From contig NW_027043820.1 in the NCBI RefSeq assembly GCF_037102585.1, positions 592,501 to 656,500 on the forward strand: a stretch of 64,000 nt of DNA. The letters run 5' to 3'. Origin of the DNA: Saccharomycopsis crataegensis. Its lineage: Eukaryota; Ascomycota; Saccharomycetes; Ascoideales; Saccharomycopsidaceae. A program made the position numbers and the translations under genes. Of this stretch, positions 1 to 12,300 are shown in pieces (position 1 is the first letter of the stretch; every line of letters starts with the position of its first letter). The notes under the pieces are model-generated. The model had not been told where the DNA came from, did not search any database, and saw only the letters and a list, made by a program, of their open reading frames with translations.

Positions 1-2385
1 ATTAACCAGCACTTCACTGGGGGAACCGAAGAACCAGTGAGCAACAAACCAGTGTTTTCTATGTCCCTTGATTTACCTGACCAACCAACCTCATTAAACG
101 GTGGCCAAATCCCGTTCATTTATCCTCCACCATCAAACCAACATAAGCGTCAACAATCATCATTGACCATCGACACTTCTTCGACCACCAGCACCGCCAA
201 TTCCATTTCCACCACCAATAGTACCACTGGCGGCGCTGCCGCCGTTGTTGGCGACAATGCTTCATTTTTGACGGTGTCATCATATACCAACGGTGAGCTG
301 CAAAATGCGTATCCCAATTTCAAACTTCCTTTGCTGGCCCAACAAACCACCACCGTCCCAACATCATCATCACTGGGTAATCTGCTGCTGTGTTTGAACC
401 TGGCGCTGTTACTGTCCGCGACAAGTTCGGTATTTTCAGGGTTCCAATTGCCAGCCGCAAAGCATTTTTTCAGAGTCAGACAAAATGACGAACTGATAAG
501 TATGGAAACCTGCAACGAATTTATCAAACTTGCCAACTTGGAAAAATTGAACCGTGAAGAAATGCAAAGACTTCCCAAATGGTTCAAAAACGCGGTCACA
601 GACGACAACAATGATGGATTGTTGGAAAAAGATTTTGCCTCAAGTTTCACCAATGATGAAAAAAATAATTGCTTGCCCATCAAGTTTAGTTCAAAACCAT
701 TGACCACCAAGTTTGATTATTTGGAAACCCAGGAACGCAAACGAATGAATAGAATGATGACCAATGAAGCTTATGACGAATCTGTGGGTGATTATTCTTT
801 GCTAAACAATGGCCAAAAAACTATCGATGGAACATCAATCAGTGCTCCGATCACCCCTTGCGATGACCGTGACTATTCCAAATCTATTAGACCATATCTT
901 CCTGAATCTCCATCGCGTGTTTGTGGTGTGGAAATGGGCCACAAAAATCGATACAAGGATATTTTGCCATTTGAAAATACAAGAGTCTGTCTAGGTCGGA
1001 CCAGGGATGATGCTGATGCTGATCATGCTGCGGCGCCTGCTGCTGCTGCTGATGATGATATGGATGATGATAAAAGCCACAAATTCAACCCGTCCAATGT
1101 TGATGACAGAATCGGAGTAGACTTTGGCAATTATATCAATGCCAATTATTTGACTAGTATTCCAATGAAGTTGAAGCCCCAAGTTCCACCAACCATTTCC
1201 TCACGCACTTCAAATGCCAGTACCGCAGTGTCAGGTGTTAGTTCTGATGAAGCCATGGTTATTCTGTATACCAATGATGAGGAGGAGAAAGAAGAAGAAG
1301 AAGAAGAAGAAGAAGAAGAAGAAGAAGAAGAAAAAGAAAAAGAAGAAGCTGATGATGTGGTGATGGGTCACGATACATTAACTAGAAATATTGGCCAAAT
1401 GAGTCTCGAAGATTTTGGTAATCCTATATCGAGAATACCTAATAATGTCACGAAATCTCCTGACAATGTGGCTCACTCCCTCAAATATATCGCCACCCAA
1501 GGTCCACTCACGTCCACCATTGGCGATTTTTGGTATATGATCATTACCGAGAACTCGCCGCTCATTATTTCGTTGACAGAAGAAAAAGATGGCCAAGTGG
1601 AAAAATGTGCAAATTATTGGAAAACTCAATCGGTGATGTCGACGGTGGGACAACTCAATATTCAAGAATTGGAATCGAATTTGCTTGAAAATAAGATTTG
1701 TGGGTTGGGGAAAAACGTGGTGTTGCGTCGGATCTTGGTGGATGCCATTGATTTGAACCAGAAACACGAGGTTATTCAATTGCAGATTCTCAATTGGCAT
1801 GATCTCGGGACTTTTGTCCATTATGACGAGTTATTGTCAGTGGTATTTTTCAAAAGATATTTACTTCAAGCGACGGCACAATATAAGGGTTTAAGTTTTG
1901 ATGATAATGCCCGAGTGGTGGTTCATTGTTCTGCTGGCTGTGGCCGTACCGGAACTTTCTGCACCATCGATGCCAGCATTAATTATGAGCTTGACAATTA
2001 TGGATTACAACTGAGTTCTAAAGACGACGTGGGGGAGAAAACCGTTACTTCTACTCCAAGAGTGGGTCAATTTTCTTTTAATGAAGATGTCGAGACCAGT
2101 AATGATTTGTCTGGCGAGAATGAAGATATACCGGGAAAAGCAGACAAAATGAAAACTCGGGAAAACGATTTACTTTTTGATCCGGTGTTTGCCAACGTCC
2201 AACGGTTCCGTAAACAGCGGGTGAGCATGGTACAAACTCTTCGGCAATTTATGTTGGTATACGACACTTTGGTTATTTTTTACAAATATTTGCAAGCACA
2301 CTCTTTGAAGGATTTTGAAGGTTCTGGAAAAGAATGTGGCTTAGTACAACGATTTTTAGACGATTGGCAACGAATTGAGCAATGA
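1..2385 (+). CDS. Protein tyrosine phosphatase (PTP2/PTP3-like), 5' end beyond the window
   Basis: Classical tyrosine-specific phosphatase; yeast relatives dephosphorylate MAP kinases such as Hog1 and Fus3 (family knowledge). The frame is open from base 1, so the true start probably lies upstream; the first ATG inside is at 61. Visible motifs in order: KNRY (about 943), YINANY (about 1132), a phosphotyrosine-fold segment ATQGPLTSTIGDFW (about 1490), W-H-D where the WPD loop is expected (about 1795), the catalytic signature HCSAGCGRTGT with Cys at 1927, and a Q-loop VSMVQTLRQF (about 2221). Two acidic or Ala-rich insertions interrupt the domain: one between KNRY and YINANY (about 1003-1075) and a Glu run at 1282-1350. 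A Ser/Thr-rich N-terminal region holds seven clustered CTG codons (373-414). I cannot decide between PTP2 and PTP3; no rhodanese-like N-terminal domain is visible here. Confidence 0.85.
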   Translation: MNQHFTGGTEEPVSNKPVFSMSLDLPDQPTSLNGGQIPFIYPPPSNQHKRQQSSLTIDTSSTTSTANSISTTNSTTGGAAAVVGDNASFLTVSSYTNGELQNAYPNFKLPLLAQQTTTVPTSSSLGNLLLCLNLALLLSATSSVFSGFQLPAAKHFFRVRQNDELISMETCNEFIKLANLEKLNREEMQRLPKWFKNAVTDDNNDGLLEKDFASSFTNDEKNNCLPIKFSSKPLTTKFDYLETQERKRMNRMMTNEAYDESVGDYSLLNNGQKTIDGTSISAPITPCDDRDYSKSIRPYLPESPSRVCGVEMGHKNRYKDILPFENTRVCLGRTRDDADADHAAAPAAAADDDMDDDKSHKFNPSNVDDRIGVDFGNYINANYLTSIPMKLKPQVPPTISSRTSNASTAVSGVSSDEAMVILYTNDEEEKEEEEEEEEEEEEEEKEKEEADDVVMGHDTLTRNIGQMSLEDFGNPISRIPNNVTKSPDNVAHSLKYIATQGPLTSTIGDFWYMIITENSPLIISLTEEKDGQVEKCANYWKTQSVMSTVGQLNIQELESNLLENKICGLGKNVVLRRILVDAIDLNQKHEVIQLQILNWHDLGTFVHYDELLSVVFFKRYLLQATAQYKGLSFDDNARVVVHCSAGCGRTGTFCTIDASINYELDNYGLQLSSKDDVGEKTVTSTPRVGQFSFNEDVETSNDLSGENEDIPGKADKMKTRENDLLFDPVFANVQRFRKQRVSMVQTLRQFMLVYDTLVIFYKYLQAHSLKDFEGSGKECGLVQRFLDDWQRIEQ

Positions 2386-3350
2386 TGATTTTTTTTTTTT
2401 TTTTCACCACCTTTTTGGGTTATTGTCTTCTGTCAGGGTCAACCTTGATTCCAGCAGTTCAACCTGCATCTTATATTATAGCTACACACCAAGCAACAAC
2501 AACAACAACAACAACGATAACTAACTTATATTATTACTAATACTCCTTTTTTTTTTCTTCCTCTCACAATTGCATGCTAGAATACTATTCTTCTTCTGGT
2601 GTGCCAATGTTATCAAAATTTCTTTTTGATTTTATTTAATGTCTCTTTATGTTTTTATATTATTATGGAAATAGAAAAAAAAAAAAAAGATCGAAATTTT
2701 GAATTTATTCTATATATATATATACTTTTTTTCTTCTCTCTCTCTCCTCCCCCTCCCCTTATTTTTCTCTCTGGGTTTTCAACTGTTATGTTCTTTTTTT
2801 TTTTTTTGATGGAGGGATCTAAAGAGAGTATATTTATTTTATTTACATAAAAATGCTGACTACTAATAATAATGACTTTATGGATTTTTGTTTAATTAAT
2901 TTCATCATCACAACAAAATCTCGATGTTCCATCCGGGCGGGACCCACCGAGGATTCCCGGGCGGGCCATCCGGAGTGGAAAAATCAAAACACAGCATAGC
3001 AATGAAACAGAAATTAGTATTATTATATATATATATATAAATATCCCCAACTTCCACACTTTGTTGAGGAAATTGTTAATTACTGTGATTAATATTGTTG
3101 TGATACCTGGTATTTGTTTCTGTTTTATTCCCGCCCGGTTTATTATTGCCAATTACTATTATTATTGTTGTTGTTGCTTTCCCAGGAAGATTTTTTTTTT
3201 CCATCGCGTCTTATTGCTATTACTATTATTATTACCTTGTCATTGGGAAGTTTTTGGCGGGTATCTATCTATCTATCTATCTATCTGTGGATCGATCTAT
3301 GAATATTAGCCAGGGAGGTTTTCATTGCGAGTAGTTTGGGGGATTCTAGG
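2386..3350. other. Intergenic region between PTP and FMP27-like genes
   Basis: No convincing gene. It holds a CAA microsatellite (about 2492-2515), T-rich and TA-rich tracts, an ATCT microsatellite (about 3262-3287), and three copies of CCGGGCGGG or its complement (about 2934, 2957 and, inverted, 3130). A CCGGAGTGGAAAA element at 2970-2982 is repeated exactly in the ATG3/CGI121 promoter. Confidence 0.6.
2970..2982 (+). promoter_or_regulatory. Candidate CCGGNNYGGAAA promoter element
   Basis: CCGGAGTGGAAAA lies about 370 bp upstream of the FMP27-like start. The same 13 bases occur at 21827-21839, and related forms occur at 21844, 57849, 15172 and 47264 (minus). The spaced CGG-N2-YGG form resembles zinc-cluster factor sites; the factor is unknown. 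Confidence 0.35.
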
Positions 3351-6300
3351 ATGTTGGAAGAATCTTTGAGGAATGACAAGGAGCCAGGAGAGAGAGAGTC
3401 ATCAATATCAATATCAGAAGAATCTTTGAAGAATAACAAAGGTTTAACAGAGTCATCAATAACATCACCATGGAATGATGAGAATCATATTAGTAGGAAA
3501 GAAGAGCTGTTGACCAATGATGATCATTCACCATCGTCGTCGTCAATAAACCAGCGGTCTCAGATAACGTATAGTGGGACCAATGTTCATAGTGATACTG
3601 GAACAGATGAGGAGACTAAAGTCAATGGTATTTCCCAAACAGATAAAGAGACCAAAGTCAATGGTATTTCCCAAATAGATGAGGAGACCAAAGTCAATGG
3701 CATTTCTCTAAAGTGGAAGATGTTGCTCACCATTGTGGTGGTGGTAGTAGGTGTAGGGGCTATTATGACTTACCTTCATCAGATGGAGATTTATGACAAT
3801 ACCATCCACCAGGTATTGCAAGTTAGTAATGTTGGAGAAGAACACCCTAATAGAATGACCATTGCCACCCATGAAATTGAAGCAGCTACAAATTATAATA
3901 TCATTGAATCGATAAAGACTAGATGGAGGCAAATTCAAGCCATTTCAATGAAGTCAGCCAGACAAGTGATGCGAGATGCGTTTGATCAACACCAAGAAGT
4001 CATTTCCAAAAACCATTATGGGGATTGGCGGAATAAGTCTCATCATGAGAAAAACCATCATTCTTTATCATACGGTGATGAACATGATAACGCTGATAAC
4101 ACCACCCAAGTGTTTGCCCCCGTCTACGCAATCTCCATGTTGACCAGCCATATCAGTGACTTGACCAATATCACCAGCACCGGGGTGGCGATGTTTGTTT
4201 CGTTTGTTCTTCTATATGTCTTGCCTTCCCACTTTTTCCTTCTTTTGAATTTCCTTCTTTCCATCAAGTCGCTTTTACAAGATACCAACCAAGACATATT
4301 CTGGGCATTAATGATAACTTTGCGGAACAATTTGGTTTTCTACTGTGCTAGTTTATTGGTGGCCACCGCTATTAGCTGGTTGATCAGCTGGATGAGTAGC
4401 CAGCTTAATTTCATGAGTTACGCCATAAAACACTACGTCAATAAAAAATTGGAGAGGTCATTGAAAGCCAAAAATCTTAGTCTACAAGTCGATGGGAGGT
4501 TTGGGATCTATAACCATTCGGATTTGAGTTTCTCGTTATTCCATCTCAGTGGGGGTGATCGTCATAGGATCGAAATCGCGTCATTAACCATGAAATCATT
4601 GAATATTTCCTTGGTGATAAAAATCGTCCAAGTCATATTGTTACAGCATTTACCCAAATATCTACTTTTAAAAATCATGAAATTAGAACACTACCTAATT
4701 TTGTTTGAAGGTGGACCCACCTCGGATAATAAGTTTGATGTCCCAAAGATTTTCTTTTGGAGAATCTTGAGAGTGGCGGTTAAGGTCGTGTCAAGGGCGA
4801 TCAAAATCACCAGGAAGTTGTATTATGGGTTTGTCAACCATATCTTGTGGCAAGTGGTTCCAATCTTGTTTATGAGTCTTGGAATGATGGGGTTTGGGTT
4901 CTTAGGGTTCGGGCCTGGGATGTTGGGAGTGGATATTGGAGTACGCCATCATCGGGAAAGAATCATGAACCGTAATAGAAAAACTAATCCGTCTGGACAA
5001 TCTCAGTTTGGGGGTAATCTCGACACCGAAAAAATCACCATTGATGACGTTAAGGTTGTGATCAATGATGCGTTTGTCGATTACATTAAAGAAGCAAGAA
5101 AAAATATCGACGAGAAAATTCCCAGTACCACCACCACCAAAGCTTCGCCGAAACGTCGATCTTTTCAAGCTTTTTTAATTGAAAACATCCACGCTGTCAA
5201 TAGTGGAATCCTTGAAGTTATGTCAAATTCTCGATGGTCATGTTCGAGGTTTTCACTCGAGTTACCAACAACCTACTTTATGTCGACCAACAGTGACCGC
5301 TTATTATCGAGAAAATTAGCGGTGGATCAGTTTTTCAATGATGAACAATTCACGGCGGATTTGAATAAACTATTCCACGGGGCGTTCTCTGGAACTGAGA
5401 ATTTGATGCAGCTGTTTGAGAATAACTTGGGCACCAAGACGTTCACCAGTGAAGCCGAGAAATTGGAATTCGAAACTACAATGACCGAATGGTTGAAAAA
5501 CTTGAGCCAAGGCAACGATCATTGGAAAGAATTGGTCGGGGTGTTGGAACAGTTTTGTGATAAGTGTTGTACCGTACAAAATGAAGCAAACAGTCCTGAA
5601 GTTGTCACGGATCCCTTATTAGAACCTATGAACCAACCGTCAGATGAAACGATCTGTGATAGAAAACAAGGTGGGTATCCCATCAACCAAAAAGTACCGG
5701 TGAAGAATTCCCTCGAATTCATTGATTTTTCGATTTTTTTCTCCTCGTGCATTCCTGGTAAAGTGCATAGAGACCCGTTTGAAAAAAGCTGTCGAATGAT
5801 ATTGGGTGAATGTGTGTTGACCTCTGAATTTTCTAGGGACGGTGGTGGTGAGGGAATCTCGGGTGAATATAATCGCCGATCAAAAGTTGATGGTATCAAA
5901 GAGAAATTGATAGAGGAGCTTCTAATTCATGCCAAGTTCCACTACGATCCTGCTGACATTACTCACGGTTTCATCAACAATGTAAAGGTTAACTCAAGGG
6001 TCGGCAGCATTTCCGTGCCATTCCATTTCTTGAAACATTATAATGAGATGCTACCCGCTTCTAATGGGGAAACAACACGAAATCTGCGACTCGATCAACA
6101 GCCTTGCAGTGGCAAAGAAATGAACGGAATATTGAAGTTTAAGGAATACGTGGATTTTTTCAGTTTAATTGATTTCAAATTGACGAATCTCAAAGTTTTC
6201 AGGAAATTCTATTTCCATGACAATTCCGGAATGTTGGAAGTACTGAAAACCAAAGCCATTGAGATCAGTATCAATAACATTATTCTTTCTTTCAGGAAAG

Positions 6301-9300
6301 TCACCCAGTTGGAATACGGGTCGTATTTTGAGATCAAGGATCTCCCAAACAATTTCCGGTCTCATAAACCACATGATGCAATCAGTGCCACCGATTATGC
6401 GGTAGATCACGTATCGCATGAGATTGTGACTTCCATCACCGGTTTGAAAATCAAGATGGTGGACGATGGCGGTACCATTGATGATACAATCGTGTATATC
6501 CCATTGTTTTCCAATAATGTGAAGACCAATATTTTCAGATTAATTGGGTTGATGATCTCTGTTAGGCATTTGCGGTTGGTCAAGGCGATGTCGGAAGTTT
6601 TACGCAAAGGTATGGATAAACATCGGAACGAGAATTATATCTTTCAAATGGACTTGTCTATCAGTAATCCGTCATTCAATTTCTATCCAGAGAATATCTA
6701 TCCATTGGTGCTTCTCCTTAGCCGGTATTTAAGAAAAGATACTCTTCTTGCCGATGATGAGGAAGAAGAAGAAAAAGAAGAAGAAGAAGAAGAAGAAGAA
6801 GAATTGCCAAGAAAGAATGATTATGAGGACGGTTGTGTCACCAATAATAATATTAATAATGATAAAAATTATGAGGGCTCTCATCGTCGTTCCATCATCA
6901 AGAAGAACTTGGAATATATCATGTACATGTTCCCGCTTGTTAATATTAAACTTTTGGTGAGTGATGTATTTTTGAAGATTTCCAAACTCCAGTTCCCGGT
7001 GATAAACAACACCTGCGTGTCTCATGAAACCGTGACGTTTGTCGCGGAAATTCAGAAAGTTTTCTACGAACTGCATTCGGTGAAACCTCGCAATTTGGAT
7101 AGCCTATTGGTGACGGTTAGTGATACCGACTCAGACACCGCGGTGGAAGATTCCCGAAGCTATGATACTCGGACCTCGGGGAAATTGCAAAATTATTACC
7201 GGTCAGAAAATACCGATATTGTGGCGGTGTCCGACAACACCAACTCTATTGTTGGCGATACATCGTATATGGATTCCACTTATATTTATAACTCCAAAAG
7301 CAAACTCTTTAAATCATTGAAGAATCTTTGTTTGGTGGACGTGGTGGTGTTAAAGAGTTATCATGTTTCTGACGCCGTGGAAGGGTCGGGGGGAATATTG
7401 ATCCCATTCCCAGTGATGCATTTCAAGAAATTCGAATCTGAATCGTCGATCGATGTCAATTTCGAACACCAGGCCAGTGAAGCGTGTGAAAAGTTGGGAG
7501 AATACGTGTTTGAACATTTCAACATCACTTGTGATTCTACCTCGGCATTATCTAACGTGGTGATTAATTTGACAAAGAAACCAATTATTTTTGGATTGTG
7601 CAATTTGTCAAAGATGTTCAAAAAAATCAACCGGAAAAAGCGTGGGGAAAGCTCAAGGAAAAAAAACCAAGAATCACAAATTTATCAACGAATTTTAAAT
7701 GTGTTAATCAACAGTCGTTCAAATATGGTCATCGATGGTATTGTGATTTCTATCGCCTCCAGAGGATTTTTACCTAGCGAAGTGGTGGAGGTGGCTGATA
7801 ATGATGGAAAACTCTGTTTTGATTTATCTGATGGGCTGAGAGGTATGCAACTATGTTCTGGTCAGATCATACTCGATATCTCCAGAACCAAATGCTATAA
7901 GCCTCTGAAAGCCTCGAGTAATCCAGATAATGATTATGACGATGATGATGATGATGATGGTGGTGGTGATGATGATGCCAATGTCACGATAGATGTGGAT
8001 TTCAGTGCTCAACAATTCAAGATCTTGACGATTTATGAATCAAACGATATTACCAAGATCAATAACAAATCCTCGTCCCATGAGTTCATCAGTATTCCCA
8101 CCGTATCACTACGTTATTCAGATACGTTACTAATCATCTTGCCGAAAGTGGAGCTTCATTTCGATATCACGATTGTTTGGTTGATCATGGTGATGAAACA
8201 TTTGACGAATTTAATTCAAAACCACATAAATTACAGTATGGGGAAAATTTTGGCTACCCAGACGACAAAATCAAACAATAAAAAGTTCGATAAGCTCATC
8301 AATCTTGATATAAATCACATTGCTCTTGATATGGCACTTTCCAATAATGTGTTGTTATTGATTAGCGTGAATAAGTTGTTGGCATCATTGAATCCCGCCA
8401 ATAACGAACATTCATTGAGCGCCATCAACATGAAGGCGTACACTCCATTGAAGAATAATGAACATAAGGGTCCGCTATTTTGTCTCCTTAATATCAACGA
8501 ATTTAACCAGAAATTCAAATTTGATCCAACAAAGAAGATGAAAGATCAGGATATTATCGTGGATTTACAAGAGTTAAGGTTCTCTTTGCCATTCAGGTTC
8601 CTTCTTTTCAATATCACCGATGCCATTGTTACTTTGGTGAAATCGGTAAAGCAATTGAAACACAATTTTGCCGATTTAAAATTGGGTAATCCATTATCAC
8701 CATTAGTGCCATCGAAGGACGACGCGTTAATTCTCCCAAATATCCAAATCAGGACTAATAAATTGAGTCTTGAAATCAAGGATGACAAATTAGAAGCAGA
8801 ATTGTCGTTAATTTACAAAGCCGGGTTGGTCGAACAGAAAGAACGGTATGAAAAAGATCTTTTATTTGAAGAAAAAGCTAGAGTGTTAATTTCCGAAGTC
8901 AAGAGCGGTGTATCGTCTCCTTTAGAGAACGGCGATCTTTCCGACGAGGATGAAGCGCAAAGTATTATTGATCGATATGATGATATGGTAAACAACTTGA
9001 TTGCCGGGACAAAACAAAAAAACCCAAACCTCCACAAAACACCTGCTGGTGGGAGTGGGAAGCAAAAGCAAACGATGGACGATCTTGTGAATCTTTTGGC
9101 AGAACGGCAACTCAAATTATTTGAAAATCATTCTAAGTCATGGATCAGAAGATTCCACAAAGCGAAACAAAACAGAGACCAGGCTATTCAGAATAAGAAT
9201 GGGGTAATTTTGGGCGAAGATATCATTGACCAAGAGATTGAAGCGGCTTATAATATCGAAGACATTGTCCTGACCCCGTCGTTGTTATCGCTTTTTTCCT

Positions 9301-12300
9301 CCAATTTCTGTTTAAGTTTCAATAAGTTCCAGTATAAATCGACGTTGGAAGATTACTTGTACGACGTTGGTAAAGGGATGCCCAAGGACACACAGTATAC
9401 TTTGCTCATTCCGGTGTTTTTGAATATAACTTGTGATGTCTTGACGGTGTTATTGAGAGATTTTTATTTACCGATTATTCATTTCCCAAGTAATTCACAA
9501 TCAGATGAACCGGCGTTAACTATCAAAGGCAACATGGTGTTTGCTGAAAAATTGAACGTGAAGCCTACTTCGAGAAGAAAGATTTACGTTCCATTTGTTC
9601 CCAGTGTTGCTTCGAGCATTGCGGAAACCAAATTTGCTAATCCTTTTTATGGAGCCCACATTTCCAGATCTTTAGACCCTGTTAAGCTTTATAGTGATGT
9701 AAAGGTGATTTCCAGATCCCAACAATCCACGATATTTTGCTGGGGTAAATCTTTGCAACCGATCATTTCCACCGTTATGCTTTGCTTCGATTGTGCCAGT
9801 AAGCCACCGCTTGATGCTTCACCGAAACTCGGGTGGTGGGATAAGTTCAGGCTCATTATGCACGGGAGATTTCATTTTGAATGGTCCAGTACCGTGAATT
9901 TATACATCAAGGGGTCGTTGAACCCTTATAAATTGACGGAAGACGGGGCAGGGTTTGTGTTTAGCTGGAACAAGGACGTGGTATTGTATATCAACCCAGA
10001 TGATGACCCCGAAAGGTTTTTGGTCACCCATTCCAAACAATTCGTGTTTGGTATTCCCCAATTCTCATCGAGTATCACTGATTATTGGAAGTACTCTGCC
10101 AACGATAACGAGTCTACTTGCTCGGCAATTTATTTGGAAGGCAAGAATTACAAGAAGATCGTTGCTAATTTGGAAGGTGATGTCGAATGGAAATTGGGAT
10201 TATTGTTCGAGAAGGAAGATAGCGATAGCAATTATCATTTCCCAGGCGAAACCCCAAGAACTAACAAATTCAAGCCCCATTACCTTGTGGAACGAACTAA
10301 CCCTGCATTGCTCAGTGATCCTGAGCTGCATGATTCGTTCAAAGGGTTTAGGAGTGAATACATCCACTTGGCGATTGGGTTCAGTAATAATAACGAAAAT
10401 CCTGAATGCTCTCTAAAAGACACTTACAATGCTTTCCATTCATCGCCTTACACCACGGCATTTTTCATCAAATGGTGGGGTCTTTTCAATAATTCTCTTG
10501 GATTACCATTGAGACACGGGCCGTTGTTTAAAGTTGAAGGATTGGATATGAAACCCGAGAAGAAATTCGGTGCCGCGCTTTATACCGCCAAGTATCAGAT
10601 CGAATTGCAACCGGTGTTCATTGCTCATATGTACCGTCATTCGAATACCGATCCGTCGACACAAAAGAATCAAATCGAATATACCGGGTTGAAAATGAAG
10701 ACCAACTCTTTCAAATTGGACTTGCATCAACGGAAGCAAAAAATGCATTACACTAATGATTATTTGGGGATTTCTAAGCCGGTGTGGCATATGAAGATGA
10801 GCCAGGGGAAAATTGACTGTGATAGTTGTGATGCCCGGTTGATCAACACGATTTTCAGCGAAACTTCCATTGAAGACTTGTTAGCCAAAAGTTTGGGAAT
10901 GCAAGGTGATGGAGCGTCATCCATTGGGTCGGAAGAGTCTGACTCTAGTTTTGTGATTTTCCCTGACATGACGAAGTTAAATACTACAAAGTTTGGTGAT
11001 AAGCTGGAATTGAAGGTCGAGAATGCCGAGCTAATTCGGTGGGTCGATGATCATGATTATCTCGAACTAGAGTTTGAACCCCCAGTGTCGACTAAACCAA
11101 AAGTGGAGATCATTCCATTGTTCATGACCCCGAGATTTTCGTATTTAAGAGAAAATGATAAGAATACCGTACAACAAGCGTATCCATTTGGCGATGAGCC
11201 TTCTCACGACTGTTTGTACGATACCATCAAACCCCAAGAGGAAACGCTGTTGAATATTGTACAAAAAAGATCGAGGGAAATAGAATCGAAGATCAAGGTT
11301 TACAAAGCAAAAATTGCCGCGATGGAACAAAAACCTGCCCACAGCGAGAACGATTTGAATCATTATAAAATCCAATTGCATTCCCTAAAACATAATTTGA
11401 AAACCATTAAGACCGTCATCAATGAACTGAAGGAGTTTTTCACCTACGCGTCAGTCGAGGAACCTGAACGAAGACGGTCGATTCCTGATACTTTGCTCCA
11501 TCAAGCGGCGTTGACGAGAACGAGGACTGGAGTTTCGAGTCATGTGTCATTTTCCGAACTTATGAATACCAGCTTCGCCACTAGTAACCATAGCAAATTC
11601 AGCAATCGGTTTATTGCCAACAACTTGTTGATGAAATGGAATAATAAGTTGCGGGATCATTTGATGCGGTATTTCACGAATATTAGTAATTTTAGAGCGT
11701 CGCGTTATTTCATGGGCCGGAATATCATAAAATATTTGGAAGAATTGGCCGGGAAGCATGAGAAGATGGAAGCCACCGAAGAAGACAAGAAGTGTTTTGC
11801 GGATAGTGTGGAAGAGTTTTTGAAGTTCTGCAGCCATGATTATTTGAGGAATTTTGATTATGAGTTGGGCAAAGTGGACGAGTCAGTGGCAGAAGTCGAG
11901 TATTCTTTATTGTTCAAGCTTGTTTGTCCACAAATTCAAATGCAATCTAAAGAAAAGAAGTCATCGGTGCTACTTGTTTTGGCCCAGGACATTGAGTTGA
12001 AGGTGCTTAATATTAACGCGAACTATTTGGATAGTATTTCGGACGATGACCAAATCGCTAGGCTTATAGAAACTAGATATGGGTTGTTCCTAAAAGAAAT
12101 GCAAACGTTTGTGGTGAATTCCGACACCGTGGTGAGAGATGATGGAGTATTGTTTTATGGGAAAAGTTTTGGTAATGATGGGATTAATGAGAACTGGCCT
12201 CCATGGATCAATTTCGAAGGGTTTTATGATTCTTCATTGTTGAAGCATTTATTATTGTCAGAAAAATCATCGGCAGTGTTGAGGTTCGATAAGGTGAATA

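Noticed and set aside
2599-3334. Short overlapping frames in the PTP-FMP27 spacer
   Set aside because: Built from poly-T, TA and ATCT repeats, with no ATG-led coding-like content.
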